In this document: positions 52,000 to 64,000 of the stretch, piece after piece | Numbering within the stretch: the first letter of the stretch is position 1 | Layout of the letters: each line of letters begins with the position of its first letter | Assembly (NCBI GenBank): GCA_947184155.2 | Contig: CAMXCT020000259.1 | Coordinates: 123,501-187,500 of the forward strand | DNA: 64,000 bases | Direction of reading: 5' to 3' | From: Cladocopium goreaui | Taxonomy: Eukaryota; Sar; Dinophyceae; Suessiales; Symbiodiniaceae | Position numbers and translations under genes: made by a program | The notes under the pieces: model-generated | What the model was told of the DNA's origin: nothing | Databases searched by the model: none | What the model saw: the letters and a program-made list of their open reading frames with translations, nothing else

Positions 52000-54900
52000 T
52001 AGGGCAGGGTCTCGCCCATCAAACATCTTCAAATAAGTAAGAGCAGATGGCAGGGTCTCACACATCAAGGAAGGCAGAATCTCACATAAAGGCAGGGCTT
52101 CACAGAAGACATGGTCTCGCCCACTAAACAAAGGCAGGGTCTCACAGAAGGCAGGGCATCATAAAATAAAACATAAATAAACAAAGTCAGGGTTTCTCAC
52201 AGAAGGAAGAGTCTCACAGAAGGCAAAGCCTCACAGAAGCTAGGGTCTCACAGAAGGCAAGGCCTCACAGAAGCCAGGGTCTCACAGAAGGCAAGGTCTC
52301 ACAGAGGGCATGGTCTCACAGACAGCAAGGTGTGTCACTCATAGCAGGGACTCACACAAGGCATGGTTTAACAGAACACAAGGTGTCACATGTTGAACTG
52401 AGGCCTAACTCCCATAGAAGGCAGGGCATCACAGAAGGCAGGGCCTCACAGAAGGCAAGGCCTCAAAGAAAGCAAGGTCTCACAGAGGGCCCAACATTAT
52501 GAACAAAGGCAGGGTCTCAGAGAAGGAAGGGCCTCACAGAAGGCAACGCCTCACAGAAGCCAGGGTCTCACAGAAGGCAAGGCCTCACGGAAGCCAGGGT
52601 CTCACGGAAGGCCAAGTCTCACAAAAGGTCTCGCAGAAAGGCTTCACAGAAGACACAGTCTCGCCCATTGAACAAAGCCAGGCTCACAGAAGGCAGGGGG
52701 GTGCCAAGCCTAGTTTGGCTACAAGCATGCGTATCACATATGGCGCAATGCAGGGTCTCACACAATAGACAGGGAAATAAAGGATTCCGCACCTGAAGGT
52801 GTTTTCACCCGTGAAATCACACGCTCCCGAACTGTTGCTCTCCTCTACTGCTCCCACACGCGAGCTGCTCTTGCTCACTTTCCGGCCCTGGACACTCTTC
52901 CATAACTGAAGCTTAGGATTTTATATTTGGTCTTCGATAGGAGCAAGATTCAATCTATAGACATGCTGCACATTTTTCGATAAGAACAGATGGCAGGGTC
53001 TCACACATCAAGGAAGGCAGGGTCTCACAGAAAGGCAGGGCTTCACAGAAGACAGGGTCTCGCCAGGGTCTCACAGAAGGCAGCAGGGTATGTTAGAATA
53101 TAGTTAAGGACAGCTGGTAGGCAGGGATCCGCGCTGATGATCTAGTAAGCAGATTAGGTACACTTAAGTACCCCCATGATAGCAAATTCTGAGGTACACT
53201 TCTGCCCACTGGGGTGCCTTTGTTTGTATGTTGTATGTAGCTGAATCTGCCTACTGGGGCCGGGGTTCCCACCATTATGTATATAAACAAATTACATATA
53301 CCTCAGAATTTACTATCACGGGGGTACTTAAGTGTACTTGCCAACTAGATGGGCATGGGGGTACAATTCTTACTAGATATTACTAGATCATCAGCGCGGA
53401 TCCCTGCCTACAGGCCATCCTTAGCTATGAATAGTATCGGTGGGAGATGCACCCTCTGCCAACTGGTAGGAGTGGCGGTCTTGATTTTTCTTGCACCTAG
53501 TATCCAATACCCCAAGGTCATGAAACACATAGTACTGCAGTAAGCAGATGGTGGGGGGGGCGGGTTTGCTTTCTTTTTCCCCTCTTCTTGGTCCTTCTCT
53601 ACCCCATGATGGAACTACATTACTATTTGCTCCTAATTTGCGGGGTTGTATGGGTCCCCGTGCGGACAGGCAGCGTACATGCATACATTAAGGATAGACA
53701 GTATAGACAGTGCTAGTGCTGGTGCTAGTGTTAGTGCCAGTGCTGTTCAGCAAATGGAGCCGCGAACTGAGGCGATGTCTCTCTATCTATCTATATATCT
53801 ATATCTACCTATCTACCTATCTATTTGTATATATGCACATGTCTATGTATATGCTCATTATATCCTCAATGGAAAGGAGGTGCAGTAAGCAGAAGCCACA
53901 ATATGTTTCGCACCCTTCTGAGGTACACTTCTGCCTACTACCCCTGCTTGTCCAAAACCTGCGAAAATAGCCTCCCCGACGAACATGCTAAAAACACACC
54001 AAATCGGACACATTTTAGGGCAGTAGTAACACTAAATTTCCTGCCTCCTGCCTACCGGACGTCTCAGACTATAAGCCAAGTCAAGGTCTCACAGAAGGAA
54101 GGGTCTCACAAAAGGCAAAGCCTCACAGAAGCCAGGGAGGCAAGGCCTCACAGAAGCCAGAGTCTCACAGAAGGCAAGTCTTAGAGGGCAAGGTCTCACA
54201 GAAAGCAAGGTGTGTCACTCATAGCAGGGACTCACACAAGGCATGGTTTCACATCTGAAACAAAGGCATGGTTTCACAGAACATAAGGTGTCACATGTTG
54301 AATTGAGGCTTAACTCTCACAGAAGGCCGGGCCTCACAGAAGGCAGGGCCTCACAGAAGGCAGGGCCTCACAGAATGCAAGGTCTCACAGAAAGCAAGGT
54401 CTCAGAGAAGGAAGGGTCTCACAGAAGGCAAAGCTTCACAGAAGCCAGAGTCTCACAGAAAGCAAGGCCTCCCAGAAGCCAGGGCCTCGCAGAAGGGCAA
54501 GATCTCACAGAGGGTCTCACAGAAAGGCAGGGCTTCACAGAAGACAGAGACCATTAAACAAAGGCAGAGTCTCACAGAAGGCAAGGCCTCACAGAAGCCA
54601 AGGTCTCACGGAAGGCGAAGTCTCACAGAGGGCAAAGCCTCACAGAAAGCAAGGTGTGTCACTCATAGCAGGGACTCACATAAGGCACGTTTTTACATCT
54701 GAAACAAAGGCATAGTCACACAGACGCAAGGTCTCACATGTTGGATGAAGGCCTAGCTCTCACAGAGGCAGGTCCTCACAGAAGGCAGGGCCTCACAGAA
54801 TGCAAGGTCTCACAGAATGCAAGGTCTCACAGAAAGCAAGGTCTCACAGAGGGTCTAACATTATGAACAAAGGCAAGGTCTCAGAGAAGGCACAGGAGGG

Positions 54901-55400
54901 AAGGCCTCACAGAAACGCAGGCTCTCACAGACTGCAGGGCCTGACTGAAGGCAAGGCCCAACATGTGAAAGAAGGCTGGGTCTCATAGAAGGCAGGGTCG
55001 CACATAGGACAGAAGGCAAAACTTCACATGTGAGAGAAAGCAAGGTCGGACATGTGACAAAAGGTAGGGTCTCACATATGGCAGAAGAGGGTCTCGCATA
55101 TGACAGAAGGCAGGGTGTCACACACGAAAGAAGGAGGGGTCTCGCACATGACAGATTGCAGGGTCTCACAGATCTAACAGGGTCTCGCATGACAAGGCCT
55201 CACTCACTGGGCAAGCAAATTCAAATAAAGGTCGTAAACAGGCCAGAAGGGAAGGCATCAGAGAAGGCAGGGCGTCATAGCAATTTCTCGCCAAAAAAAG
55301 CATCTTGCAGAAGTCTGGGTGCAGCATGGTTTCACAGATGGCAAGGTCTCACGGAGGGGAAGGCAGGGTCTCACAGGAGGCAGGGTCCCACATCTGAAAG
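52000..55400 (+). repeat. ~17-bp repeat array, left arm (TCTCACAGAAGGCAGGG)
   Basis: Over a hundred degenerate units of GGTCTCACAGAAGGCA-type sequence, interrupted by a unique block at 52690-53000 and a nested fold-back at 53101-53427. All ORFs over it share the unit's periodicity and are not genes. Confidence 0.85.
53101..53427. mobile_element. nested ~330-bp fold-back element
   Basis: Left arm TAGTTAAGGACAGCTGGTAG and on through GATCCGCGCTGATGATCTAG; the right arm is the complement, ending TCCTTAGCTA. A second inner pair holds ACTTAAGTACCCCC and GGGGGTACTTAAGT. I do not see it in the opposite arm of the giant fold-back, so it probably inserted afterwards. Confidence 0.65.
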
Positions 55401-55539
55401 AAAGCATCTTATTTGCAAAGGAAGCATAGGAAAGCAAAATGTTTTTTTTCCGTGATTCTTATGTTTTTCTCTTGTTTTTACCAAATAATCATGTGCCTTC
55501 CATGTTTTTCCTGGCAACCCTGGAAAACATCTAATGGGA

Positions 55540-56110
55540 GGGGTTTGGGAAGGATTATGGGGTGTGTGGGGAGGTGGGTGGGGGGGTTGGTGGTGGTGGA
55601 GGTGGTGGGGGTGGGAAGGGGAGGGGTTAAGGAGAATGGAAGGGGTTGGGCAAAGTGTTAAGGGGGTGTGGAGGGGGGTGGGGGGGCGGGGGTGGACAGG
55701 AGGGGGTGTGCTGAGGGAGGGAAGTCTTGCTCGCCCCGTTAATTGCGTTTTCCTCGCCCCGTTAATGTTGTCGAACGTTTGTCGGAGGAGGGGGTGGGAG
55801 GGATTAAGGGAGAATGGAAGGGGTTGGGGAGGGTGTTAAGGGGGTGTGGAAGGGGGTGGGGGTGGACAGGAGGGGGGGTGGTCCTGCTCGCCCCGTTAAT
55901 TGTGTTTTCCTCGCCCCGTTAATGATGTCGAACGTTTGTCGGAGGAAGGGGTGGGAGGGATTAAGGGAGAAGGGAAGGGGTTGGGGAGGGTGTTAAGGGG
56001 GCGTGGAAGCGGGTGGAAGGGGGTGGGGGTGGACAGGAGGGGGTGGTGGTCCTGCTCGCCCCGTTAATTGCGTTTTCCTCGCCCCGTTAATGTTGTCGAA
56101 CGTTTGTCGG
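55540..56110 (+). repeat. G-rich ~165-bp tandem repeat at the fold-back centre
   Basis: Three copies of a unit combining a G-rich tract (GGGGTGGGGGTGGACAGGAG) with CTCGCCCCGTTAATTGYGTT and GTCGAACGTTTGTCGG. It is strongly strand-asymmetric and able to form G-quadruplex-type structures. Confidence 0.75.
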
Positions 56111-56139
56111 AAATCTGCCCTATTCCGACCCTTCCAGCT

Positions 56140-59030
56140 GCTGTGAGACGCTGCCTTCTGAAAGACCCTACCTACTAGGCTTCTGTCCTGCGAGATCCTG
56201 TTAGATCTGTGAGACTTGCAATCTGTCATCTGTGAGACCCTTCCTTCTTTCGTGTGTGAGACCCTGCCTTCTGTCATAAGCGAGACCCTGTTAGATCTGT
56301 GAGACCTTGCAATGTGTCATGTGCGAGACCCTCCTTCTTTCGCGTGTGAGACCTTGCCTTCTGTCATATGCGGGACCCTCTTCTGCCATATGTGAGACCC
56401 TACCTTTTGTCACATGTCCGACCTTGCTTTCTCTCACATGTGAAGTTTTGCCTTTTGTCCTATGTGCGACCCTGCCTTCTATGAGACCCAGCCTTCTTTC
56501 ACATGTTGGGCCTTGCCTTCAGTCAGGCCCTGCAGTCTGTGAGAGCCTGCGTTTCTGTGAGGCCTTCCCTCCTGTGCCTTCTCTGAGACCTTGCCTTTGT
56601 TCATAATGTTAGACCCTCTGTGAGACCTTGCTTTCTGTGAGGCTTTGCCTTCTGTGAGACCATGGCTTCTGTGAGGCCTTGCCCTCTGTGAGGCCCTGGC
56701 TTCTGTGAGGCTTTGCCTTCTGTGAGACCCTGACTTGGTTTATTTTATGATACCCTGCCCCTTGTGAGACCCTGCCTTTGTTTAAGGGGCGAGACCCTGT
56801 CTTCTGTGAAGCCCTGCCTTTCTGTGAGACCCTGCCGTCTGTTCAATTTATATCGAAAAATGTGCTACATGTCTATAGATTGTACCTTGCTCCTAGTATA
56901 GACCAAATATAAAATCCTAAACTTCAGTTATGGAAGAATGTCCAGGGCCGGTCCTGTCATTCTGCCGCCAACCAGAAAGTGAGCAAGAGCAGTTCGCGTG
57001 TGGGAGCAGTAGAGGAGAGCAACAGTTCGGGAGCGTGTGATTTCACGGGTGAAAACACCTTCAGGTGCGGAATCCATTGTTTCCCCCTGTCTATTGTGTG
57101 AGTCCCTGCTATGAGTGACACACCTTGCTTTCTCTAAAGTTTTGCCCTCTGCTAAACCTGGCCTTCCGTGAGACCCTGGCTTCTGTGAGGCCTTGCCTTC
57201 TGTGAGACCCTGGCTTCTGTGAGGCTTTGCCTTCTGTGAGGCCCTTCCTTCTGTGAGACCCTGACTTAGTTTATTTTATGATACCCTGCCGTCCGTGAGA
57301 CCCTGCCTTTGTTTAATGGGCGAGACCCTGTCTCCTGTGAAGCCCTGCCTTTCTGTGAGACCCTGCCTTCCTTGATGTGTGAGACCCTGACTTCTGTTCT
57401 AATTTATATCGAAAGCTACATATCTATAGATTGTATCTTGCTCCTATCATTGGCCAAATATAAAACCCTAAAACTTCAGTTTTGGAAGAATGTCCAGGGC
57501 CGGTCCTGTCATTCTGCCGCCAACCAGAAAGTGAGCAAGAGCAGTTCGCGTGTCGGAGCAGTAGGGGAGAGCAACAGTTCGGGAGCGTGTGATTTCACGG
57601 GTGAAAACACCTTCAGGTGCGAGGTCCTTTATTTCCCTGTCTATTGTGTGAGACCCTGCATTGCGTCATATGTGATACGCATGCCTGTAGCCAAACTAGG
57701 CTTGGCACCCCCTGCCTTCTGTGAGACCCTGCCATTGTGTAATGGGCGGGACCCTGTCTTCTGTGAAGCCCTGCCTTTCTGTGAGACCCTCTGTGAGATC
57801 TTGCCTTCTGTGAGACCATGGCTTCTGTGAGGCTTTGCCTTCTGTGGGACCCTGGCTTCTGTGAGGCTTTGCCTTCTGTGAGGCCCTTCCTTCTGTGAGA
57901 CCCTGACTTAGTTTATTTTATGATATCCTGCCTTCTGTGAGACCCTGCCTTTGTTTAATGGGCGAGACCCTGTCTTCTGTGAGGCCTTGCCTTTCTGTGA
58001 GACCCTGCCTTCCTTGATGTGTGAGACCCTGCCATCTGTTCTAATTTATATCGAAAACTGTGCTACATATCTATAGATTGTATCTTGCTCCTATCGAAGA
58101 CCAAATATAAAATCCTAAGCTTCAGTTATGGAAGAGTGTCCAGGGCCGGTCCTGTCATTCTGCCGCCAACCAGAAAGTGAGCAAGAGCAGCTCGCGTGTG
58201 GGAGCAGTAGAGGAGAGCAACAGTTCGGGAGCGTGTGATTTCACGGGTGAAAACACCTTCAGGTGCGAGGTCCTTTATTTCCCTGTCTATTGTGTGAGAC
58301 CCTGCATTGCGTCATATGTGATACGCATGCCTGTAGCCAAACTAGGCTTGGCACCCCCTGCCTTCTGTGAGACCCTGCCTTTGTTTAGTGGGCCAGACCC
58401 TGCCTTCTGTGAAGCCCTGCCTTTCTGTGAGACCCTCTGTGAGGTCTTGCCTTCTGTGGGACCCTGGCTTCTGTGAGGCTTTGCCTTCTGTGAGACCCTT
58501 CCTTCTCTGAGACCCTGCCTTTGTTCATAATGTTGGACCCTCTGTGAGACTTTGCTTTCTGTGAGACCTTGCATTCTGTGAGGCCCTGCCTTCTGCGAGG
58601 CCCTTCCTTCTGTGAGAGTTAGGCCTCAGTTCAACATGTGACACCTTGTGTTCTGTGAAACCAGGCCTTTGTTTCAGATGTGAAACCATGCCTTGTGTGA
58701 GTCCCTGCTATGAGTGACACGCCTTGCTTTCTGTGAGACCTTGCCCTCTGTGAGACCTTGCCTTCTGTGAGATCCTGGCTTCTGTGACGCTTTGCCTTCT
58801 GCGAGGGGCCTTCCTTCTGTGCTGCCTTCTGTGAGACCCTGCCTTTGTTTAATGGGCGAAACCCTGTCTTCTGTGAAGTCCTGCCTTTCTGTGAGACCCT
58901 GCCTTCCTTGATGTGTGAGACCCTGCCATCTGTTCTAATTCATTTGAAGATATTTGAAGATGTTTGATGGGCGAGATTTTGCCCTACCTTGCCCTCTGTG
59001 AGACCATGCCATTTCAAGCTCGTTCATTTG
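56140..59030 (-). repeat. ~17-bp repeat array, right arm (inverted)
   Basis: The same units as the left arm in reverse complement (CCCTGCCTTCTGTGAGA). A unique ~220-bp block containing AAGTGAGCAAGAGCAG recurs three times here (about 56930, 57480, 58125) and once inverted at about 52732-52920 in the left arm. Confidence 0.85.
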
Positions 59031-59547
59031 AAGATGTTTTGACCTACAAGAAACAGGAGACCACTGCTGTCCTGATTCTCCTTTGAGAATCACATGTGAT
59101 GGATCTGCTCACAGGCTTTGTACGAACCTGAGCCCTTGACATTGCAAACTCGTGCTGGATACCATCCAAGCGCACTGACTGAGAAGTTTGAGCCACAGTT
59201 CTCGCAAACTGTCAAATTCTCAAATTGTCATGTTTTTATGTCCCTTGTCATGTTGTCATATTTTCTTCATTGTCTTCCATTATTTTCTCTAATTTCCCAT
59301 GTTTTCTCATATTTTTAAAGGGGTTTTTCTCACCCCATTTGGGTCTCACCCCCCAAACTTTTCAGTGACTATATTTTACTATAGTATAGTTCAATACACT
59401 TTATATTTTACTATAGTATAGTTCAATACACTTAAAGGTCATCATTCATTTGATGATGATAATCCCAGTGTGAAATTGGGGGGAATTACATGGAATCACA
59501 TATAATTACAGCATCTAATAATGTTGAGATGGTACACCATGTTACAC

Positions 59548-59626
59548 CCAATGTGCAATCCAGTTCCTGCCCCTCGCGCCTTGCGACCTGCAGCGCGAGC
59601 CTGTGCCGGTGCTTTGCATCGGATGT
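59548..59626 (-). CDS. probable host exon, same series
   Basis: Acceptor TCTCACAG and donor GTGTAA bound a 79-nt exon reading TSDAKHRHRLALQVARREGQ then ELDCTL. It is charged, helical and coding-like. No WD motif is complete. Confidence 0.45.
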
Positions 59627-59982
59627 CTGTGAGACTTGGAGTGGAAAGAAAGTCAAAAAGTCAAAGAGCGGCCCATGAACTTTGATGAATAAAGCTAGGA
59701 ACAAACCGTGAATTCACAGGAACAACCGATATTTAATGACATTCACTTGCGGGCCAGCACTCCGCCGCAGTGCCCGAATGCCTTTGCTTGCGGAGAGGAA
59801 CCTGAAACAAAAGGTTCGACGTCAGATTCCAAGATCATGCAATTTCTGATTCCTGCACAGCACCCAGAATGGGATATGATAAAATCATGAATTCCTCCCT
59901 TTCAAACAAATTTGAAAACAGCATAGGTGGAATGCCACTGATAAATCACATCAAGCAGCACATGCCATAAGTCATCGCTCAC

Positions 59983-60044
59983 CACATGGCTCAGCTCCCA
60001 GCCCAGCGCAGTGGCGGCGGCGCTACCGGAGCCGGAGATCGGGC
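59983..60044 (-). CDS. probable WD40-gene exon
   Basis: A very good acceptor (TTTTTTCCCCAG) and donor (GTGAGC) bound a 62-nt exon reading PISGSGSAAATALGWELSHV, similar to a WD strand followed by a blade end. The canonical borders support a normal spliceosomal gene. Confidence 0.55.
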
Positions 60045-61585
60045 CTGGGGAAAAAACGATAAAAAACGCAGTCCAGGCGTAGCTTTGAGTGATCAATGGG
60101 TTTTTGAAAATGGTAACTTACAAGACTTGACTGTGACTAAATCTAAAATGTGTTTGATGTTTTGGAAGGACATGCCGGAAGCTATGATTGCTGTTTGCAC
60201 GCTTGACGGATTCGCAATCATTCTTGAACTGCCGATACATGCAATCAGTAAATGATCCCATTCTACATCTTACCTCCCGACTTCCGGAGAAAAATGGCAG
60301 TCAAACTCAAAGTGTCAACCATCAATGGAGTACACAATCTACCAACATCTATCAACCGATATCATCCTTAGGTCTGAGGTGCTACCAACCCAACATCAAT
60401 GTGGATCTGGGCTCCAACTGGAAAGCAACGCTCCCTTGGGAGCGAAGCTTCTGAGATCTGCCACCTGGGAAAGATGAGTCCTGGATGGTAGCCATGGTAC
60501 TGTAACCCTAAATTTTACAGTATATAATCTTACCTTGCTTTATGTACATACACGGTTTTATGTATAGACATAGTATGACATATTATACTTCTTTACTTTT
60601 GTTTCACTTCAACAATCGTCAATCCCAAGTTGAGGTAAATATATATATATGTGCATTTCTATGCGCACCCTTCATGGTCAAGTTCCTCGTCCTACAAAAT
60701 GTATGATGCCTTTTGTGGCAGTTACCAAAAAAAACTATATATATTGATCCACGCACTTTGCATGTGGCTAATTGAGATTGACTGATCGCATGCTACACTC
60801 AGGAGCCCTGTCAAACATTTGCAGCTACACAAGCAAGGAGGAAACTTCCCTTGCAATCTGATCTGATCGTTACTCCCTCATCACCTCAGAAAGTCAGGAC
60901 ATGCGATGCGCAGCGATGCGCTATATGCAGGTGTGTCGAAACATGCCGGACCTAAACCCGGCATGTTGGTCTGTTGGTCAATCATTTCGGCGACCCAACC
61001 ATTCGATGGATGAGCCCAGACACCATTGCAAGAACATCTCCGGGTTGTCGGATGCGAGCGGCCATCCACTCCCAACTGCAAGCACGCAACAAAAAAGTGG
61101 ATCTATAGACAGGCTAAATAAATGCCAGACATGGTCACAAAGGATCAATAGACACCAATAGACTCAAGAGACATCAATATATATACTTGAAGATAAACAA
61201 TCAATCATACCAACAATAAGTCAGAACATTATACAATATAGTGGGGCCAAAGCCAAACATGGCAAGAGAAGATTAACTTGAATGTGACAACAAATCCTCC
61301 AAAACACGATGCACAGCGGCCCCATGTGGCCTCAGCAAGAGAGCTCTTCCTGTGAAGCCAGGAATGGTCAAAACTTGTTTTCCCCCAACAAAAAAACTAC
61401 CCCTCTTGAAATCAATGATGTAGTATATATGTATGTATATGTAGTACTGGACCTATTCATTTTTGGGGCCAGGTTTCAGGGCTTGACACCAACCATGGAC
61501 TGTAAAAAGTCCACAACCATCAGCAGTGGCTCAAAATTGACGTACTCAAGCTCAGAACCGGGACCGTTTTAGTGTTAAACCATGT

Positions 61586-61686
61586 TACCTTCTGGTAAAC
61601 TATATAACAACTTATTGGAAAATCACCATTTTTTAATAGTCTAAAAATGGCCATGTTCAATAGCTATGTTAGTTTACCAGACGGTA
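61586..61686. mobile_element. ~100-bp palindromic MITE, copy 6 (diverged)
   Basis: Same ends with changes (TACCTTCTGG and CCAGACGGTA), making it the most diverged copy. From 60.1 to 62.9 kb I see no confident exon; a coding-like minus stretch at 62580-62810 is unresolved. Confidence 0.7.
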
Positions 61687-62932
61687 AACCAAACCTTCAA
61701 GGGGCCAATAATTGACGTGTAGAGCTGATCTGCTGTGACAGATAACTTTATTTTGGCCCGTGGAGTGGCTGACCCGCACTACGTCTGCAATGTTCAAAGA
61801 GAGGAAAATTTCGTGATATATTGAAGGGCATGACTATGCGAATATTCTTGATATGTTCTGTACCCTTCAATTTGATATCAAGAATGTTGAAGGGTATGAG
61901 GTATATCAGCGGCTTGATAAAATTGTTTATGACTTCAACTAAAGATACCGGGGCAGCAACTTACCACTGAACCCCTCCCAAAGCGGTCCTTCACTCTCTC
62001 GCCCGGCCAAAGCTAGATGATGCAATAGCCTCCCAAGCCAGTCATTTCACAACAAACAAGCAAACTTGCCAGGACTTGTTTAGGACTTGTTCAACCTTGT
62101 GTTCCTTCACCTTATTCCTTGGCCCAGAATGAATGGAGCTTAATGATTGTTTCTCTCGCAACTCCGAGACATTCGCAGTGCTAACTATACATCCTTTGCG
62201 TGGGACATCATACGTAAGGACTAGGATGTTTGAAGAACAAAGGATTCACTAAGCCACAATATTCATAGCTCTCAGTTTATGAACACTGCAACCCAGAGAC
62301 AAGCGATAAAATCAACGTCCAAAATCAACCATAAACAGCAAAATCTATGGAACGTTGCATTGCTTGTCATCTATCCTACGTGACTCGGATGAAAACACAC
62401 TTGATACAGGACAAACATGGACAAACCTTGATGTTATCAAACAAAATGTTGAAGTTGAGTGTGATATTGCAAAAGTATAAATGTTTGTACTGTATATATA
62501 AGATATGTATGACAGAAAAAAACACCTGTGAAGAATATACGGGAATTATATATATATACATACATATACATTATAATGGCACATCATTGGTCATACAACA
62601 AAATATAGCCACATCTGGCTGTCTCTGAGCAGCTGCCCACTGCTGTAGCGGGCAAGGCCATAAGATATGTATGTCTGGACTCAAGACCCTTGGTGAGATG
62701 CCATGTGTCTCGACAAAATCCAGGTGTGATCCATGCCTCGGATCCCAAGACGAATCGGGAGTAACTCCATCCATGAATCGTTGCTGGTTTGAACCCTCCA
62801 CAAAATGAGAGTGATGATGAGTGATGTGACATTTGTCACTGAGATGAAGATCACAAGTCAGAAAGTAGGAAGCATGGAAACATATGGAAACACCAACTGG
62901 ATAGAGTTCGGTACTTCCGTACCCGCCTCTGA

Positions 62933-63001
62933 AAATAGTAGCCATCATCTGGCCCAGTCCACCATTGTCCGGGTGCCTGTGATCAGAGCCGAAGGAAAGA
63001 T
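62933..63001 (-). CDS. possible host exon, same series
   Basis: After acceptor CCCTGTAG the frame reads LSFGSDHRHPDNGGLGQMMA and TIFRG, and donor GTACGG follows. It is WD-like at the start (L-S-F-G-S-D). Confidence 0.4.
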
Positions 63002-63068
63002 CTACAGGGCGTTACGTAGAACTTGACATGGCAAAAGTAAGTACCTCAAAGATCCTCAAAAGCATCAC

Positions 63069-63179
63069 CTTTCAGCTGGCCGCGAGTTGCTGCAAGCGAA
63101 CTTAATGCGAACTTGCAGAGAGCGCCATCGGTCGCACAGATGAAGTGGGCAGTTCCAGGCAACATCTGGCCAGCAATGT
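63069..63179 (-). CDS. WD40-like host exon
   Basis: Acceptor ATACTGCAG and donor GTGATG bound 111 nt reading IAGQMLPGTAHFICATDGAL then CKFALSSLAATRGQLK. The F-I-C-A-T-D-G-A-L-C-K-F block is a WD40 blade core. Confidence 0.55.
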
Positions 63180-63889
63180 CTGCAGTATGTTGCAGTTGTT
63201 ACGTGTTGTTAGGTGTTGTTACTGGTTTCAAAAGAAGAATTGGATCAAATTGGGAGTTTCATATCAGAGCCTCCCGTTCCAGTTGCAAAATCTTACAAAC
63301 ATGGGCCTTCCATGGCCTTCCTCTATGCCACACTATGCTGGACGTGAACCATGATGAACACAATCTGCTCCATGCTCGCCAGCGTCCTACCCTGACGGCC
63401 TGTGAACATCGCGCTCATGCTTTGCTGCAAGTATCATACTCGACAGCCGAGCGTCAAGATCTCTAACTCCAAGATGTTCCAAGGTTAATGTCTGTCACGT
63501 CTACAGAGTCTTTCAGCAAAGCCAAGATTCTGTGTCTGCGATGTGAGCTCTACTTTATCCAGTTGAAGGCATTAACCTTTCTGCGTTTTTCTTTGGCGCT
63601 ACTATTAGCAGCGCAGCCACCGATCTCACATTCGAGTGTTGCTCAAATTGAGACACAGAATATCTTCTGCTCCACCCTGTTCAGGTCTCACAATGCAGCT
63701 GGTGAGTCTACGAATCATCACAGAATATCACAGAGCGCACCTTGCAATACACAAGCCTTGGGAAGTATCTTTTGGCTGTATGTCTATGTTTAGAACATTC
63801 CAGAACTCTTCAAACTACCCAGAAGCTCTAATGACAAATAGTAAGGACAAATACCTGCAATTGTCATCAGAATCTCCAATCAATAGATA

Positions 63890-64000
63890 TCGATAGCCGA
63901 TCCTCCGGCCTTGACCAGTTCATCCATGACGCGATTCCTAGGCCCAGTCGAAGGGGAATCAGCTTGGGCACAGCGACGTCTCTCGTAGTCGATCCAGTGG
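63890..64000 (-). CDS. partial host exon at the window edge
   Basis: An open minus frame runs in from the window edge, reading HWIDYERRRCAQADSPSTGP then RNRVMDELVKAGGSAI. It is coding-like and truncated by the window. A donor could be GTCAAG after DEL, near 63922. Confidence 0.4.

Larger units (their letters stand above)
51620..59366. mobile_element. 7.7 kb giant fold-back element
   Basis: The ends are inverted: ACTGAAAAGTTTGGGGGGT at 51620 and its near-complement ending at 59366. Unique segments such as the block holding AGAACTGTGGCTCAAATTTC (left, 51785) recur inverted at about 59200. The arms (about 51620-55260 and 56140-59366) are mostly ~17-bp repeats, and a G-rich core of about 0.6 kb forms the loop. 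No transposase is visible. Confidence 0.7.

Noticed and set aside
54861-58574. ORFs of about 60-170 codons in the fold-back arms
   Set aside because: They are repeat translations. The same peptide appears from both inverted arms.

Overview
The window looks like nuclear DNA of a microbial eukaryote, probably an alga. A dinoflagellate is my best guess, from the many tiny exons in long, repeat-choked introns; this is inference. It carries an integrated Polinton-like DNA virus of about 20.3 kb at 26982-47276.

Host background (1-26981 and 47277-64000). At least sixteen short minus-strand exons with AG/GT-type borders can be read between about 5.4 kb and the right window edge. Most encode pieces of WD40 beta-propeller repeats, so much of the window seems to be introns of one very large minus-strand WD40 gene or of a few neighbouring ones. 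The introns hold satellites and microsatellites: a 5.4 kb block at 7258-12672, GATA and TA arrays at 16.9-18.3 kb, and a degenerate 26-bp array at 23.3-23.9 kb. They also hold six copies of a ~100-bp palindromic MITE, other fold-back elements, a ~300/500-bp direct repeat pair at 49.5-51.0 kb, and a 7.7 kb giant fold-back structure at 51620-59366 whose arms are built from ~17-bp repeats.

The viral element is AT-rich and bounded by ~660-bp terminal inverted repeats, each carrying the same 101-codon zinc-finger gene. A leftward cluster (27665-32046) holds a conserved virion-type protein, a double-jelly-roll major capsid protein, small proteins and a lipase-fold protein. A rightward series starts at 32092: penton-like minor capsid protein, C2HC finger protein, a large fibre ending in a peptidase S74 (intramolecular chaperone) domain, and a possible myristoylated protein. 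The packaging ATPase (leftward) comes next, then a zinc-ribbon protein, a GRPKG-motif protein, a GIY-YIG nuclease and a C5-cytosine methyltransferase. After a ~700-bp host-like patch come a divergent family-B-like DNA polymerase joined to an SF1 helicase, a second GIY-YIG nuclease and a retroviral-type integrase next to the right inverted repeat. The element therefore has modules for capsid assembly, DNA packaging, replication, DNA modification and integration.

Three genes are interrupted by single-base frameshifts (ATPase, zinc ribbon, polymerase/helicase at an A8 run), and a fourth shift is likely at the polymerase N-terminus. The copy is therefore either starting to decay or carries consensus indel errors. 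Two promoter-like motifs seem to divide the genes: TCTAAA before many virion genes and CTTAAAGAA before the inverted-repeat and replication genes.
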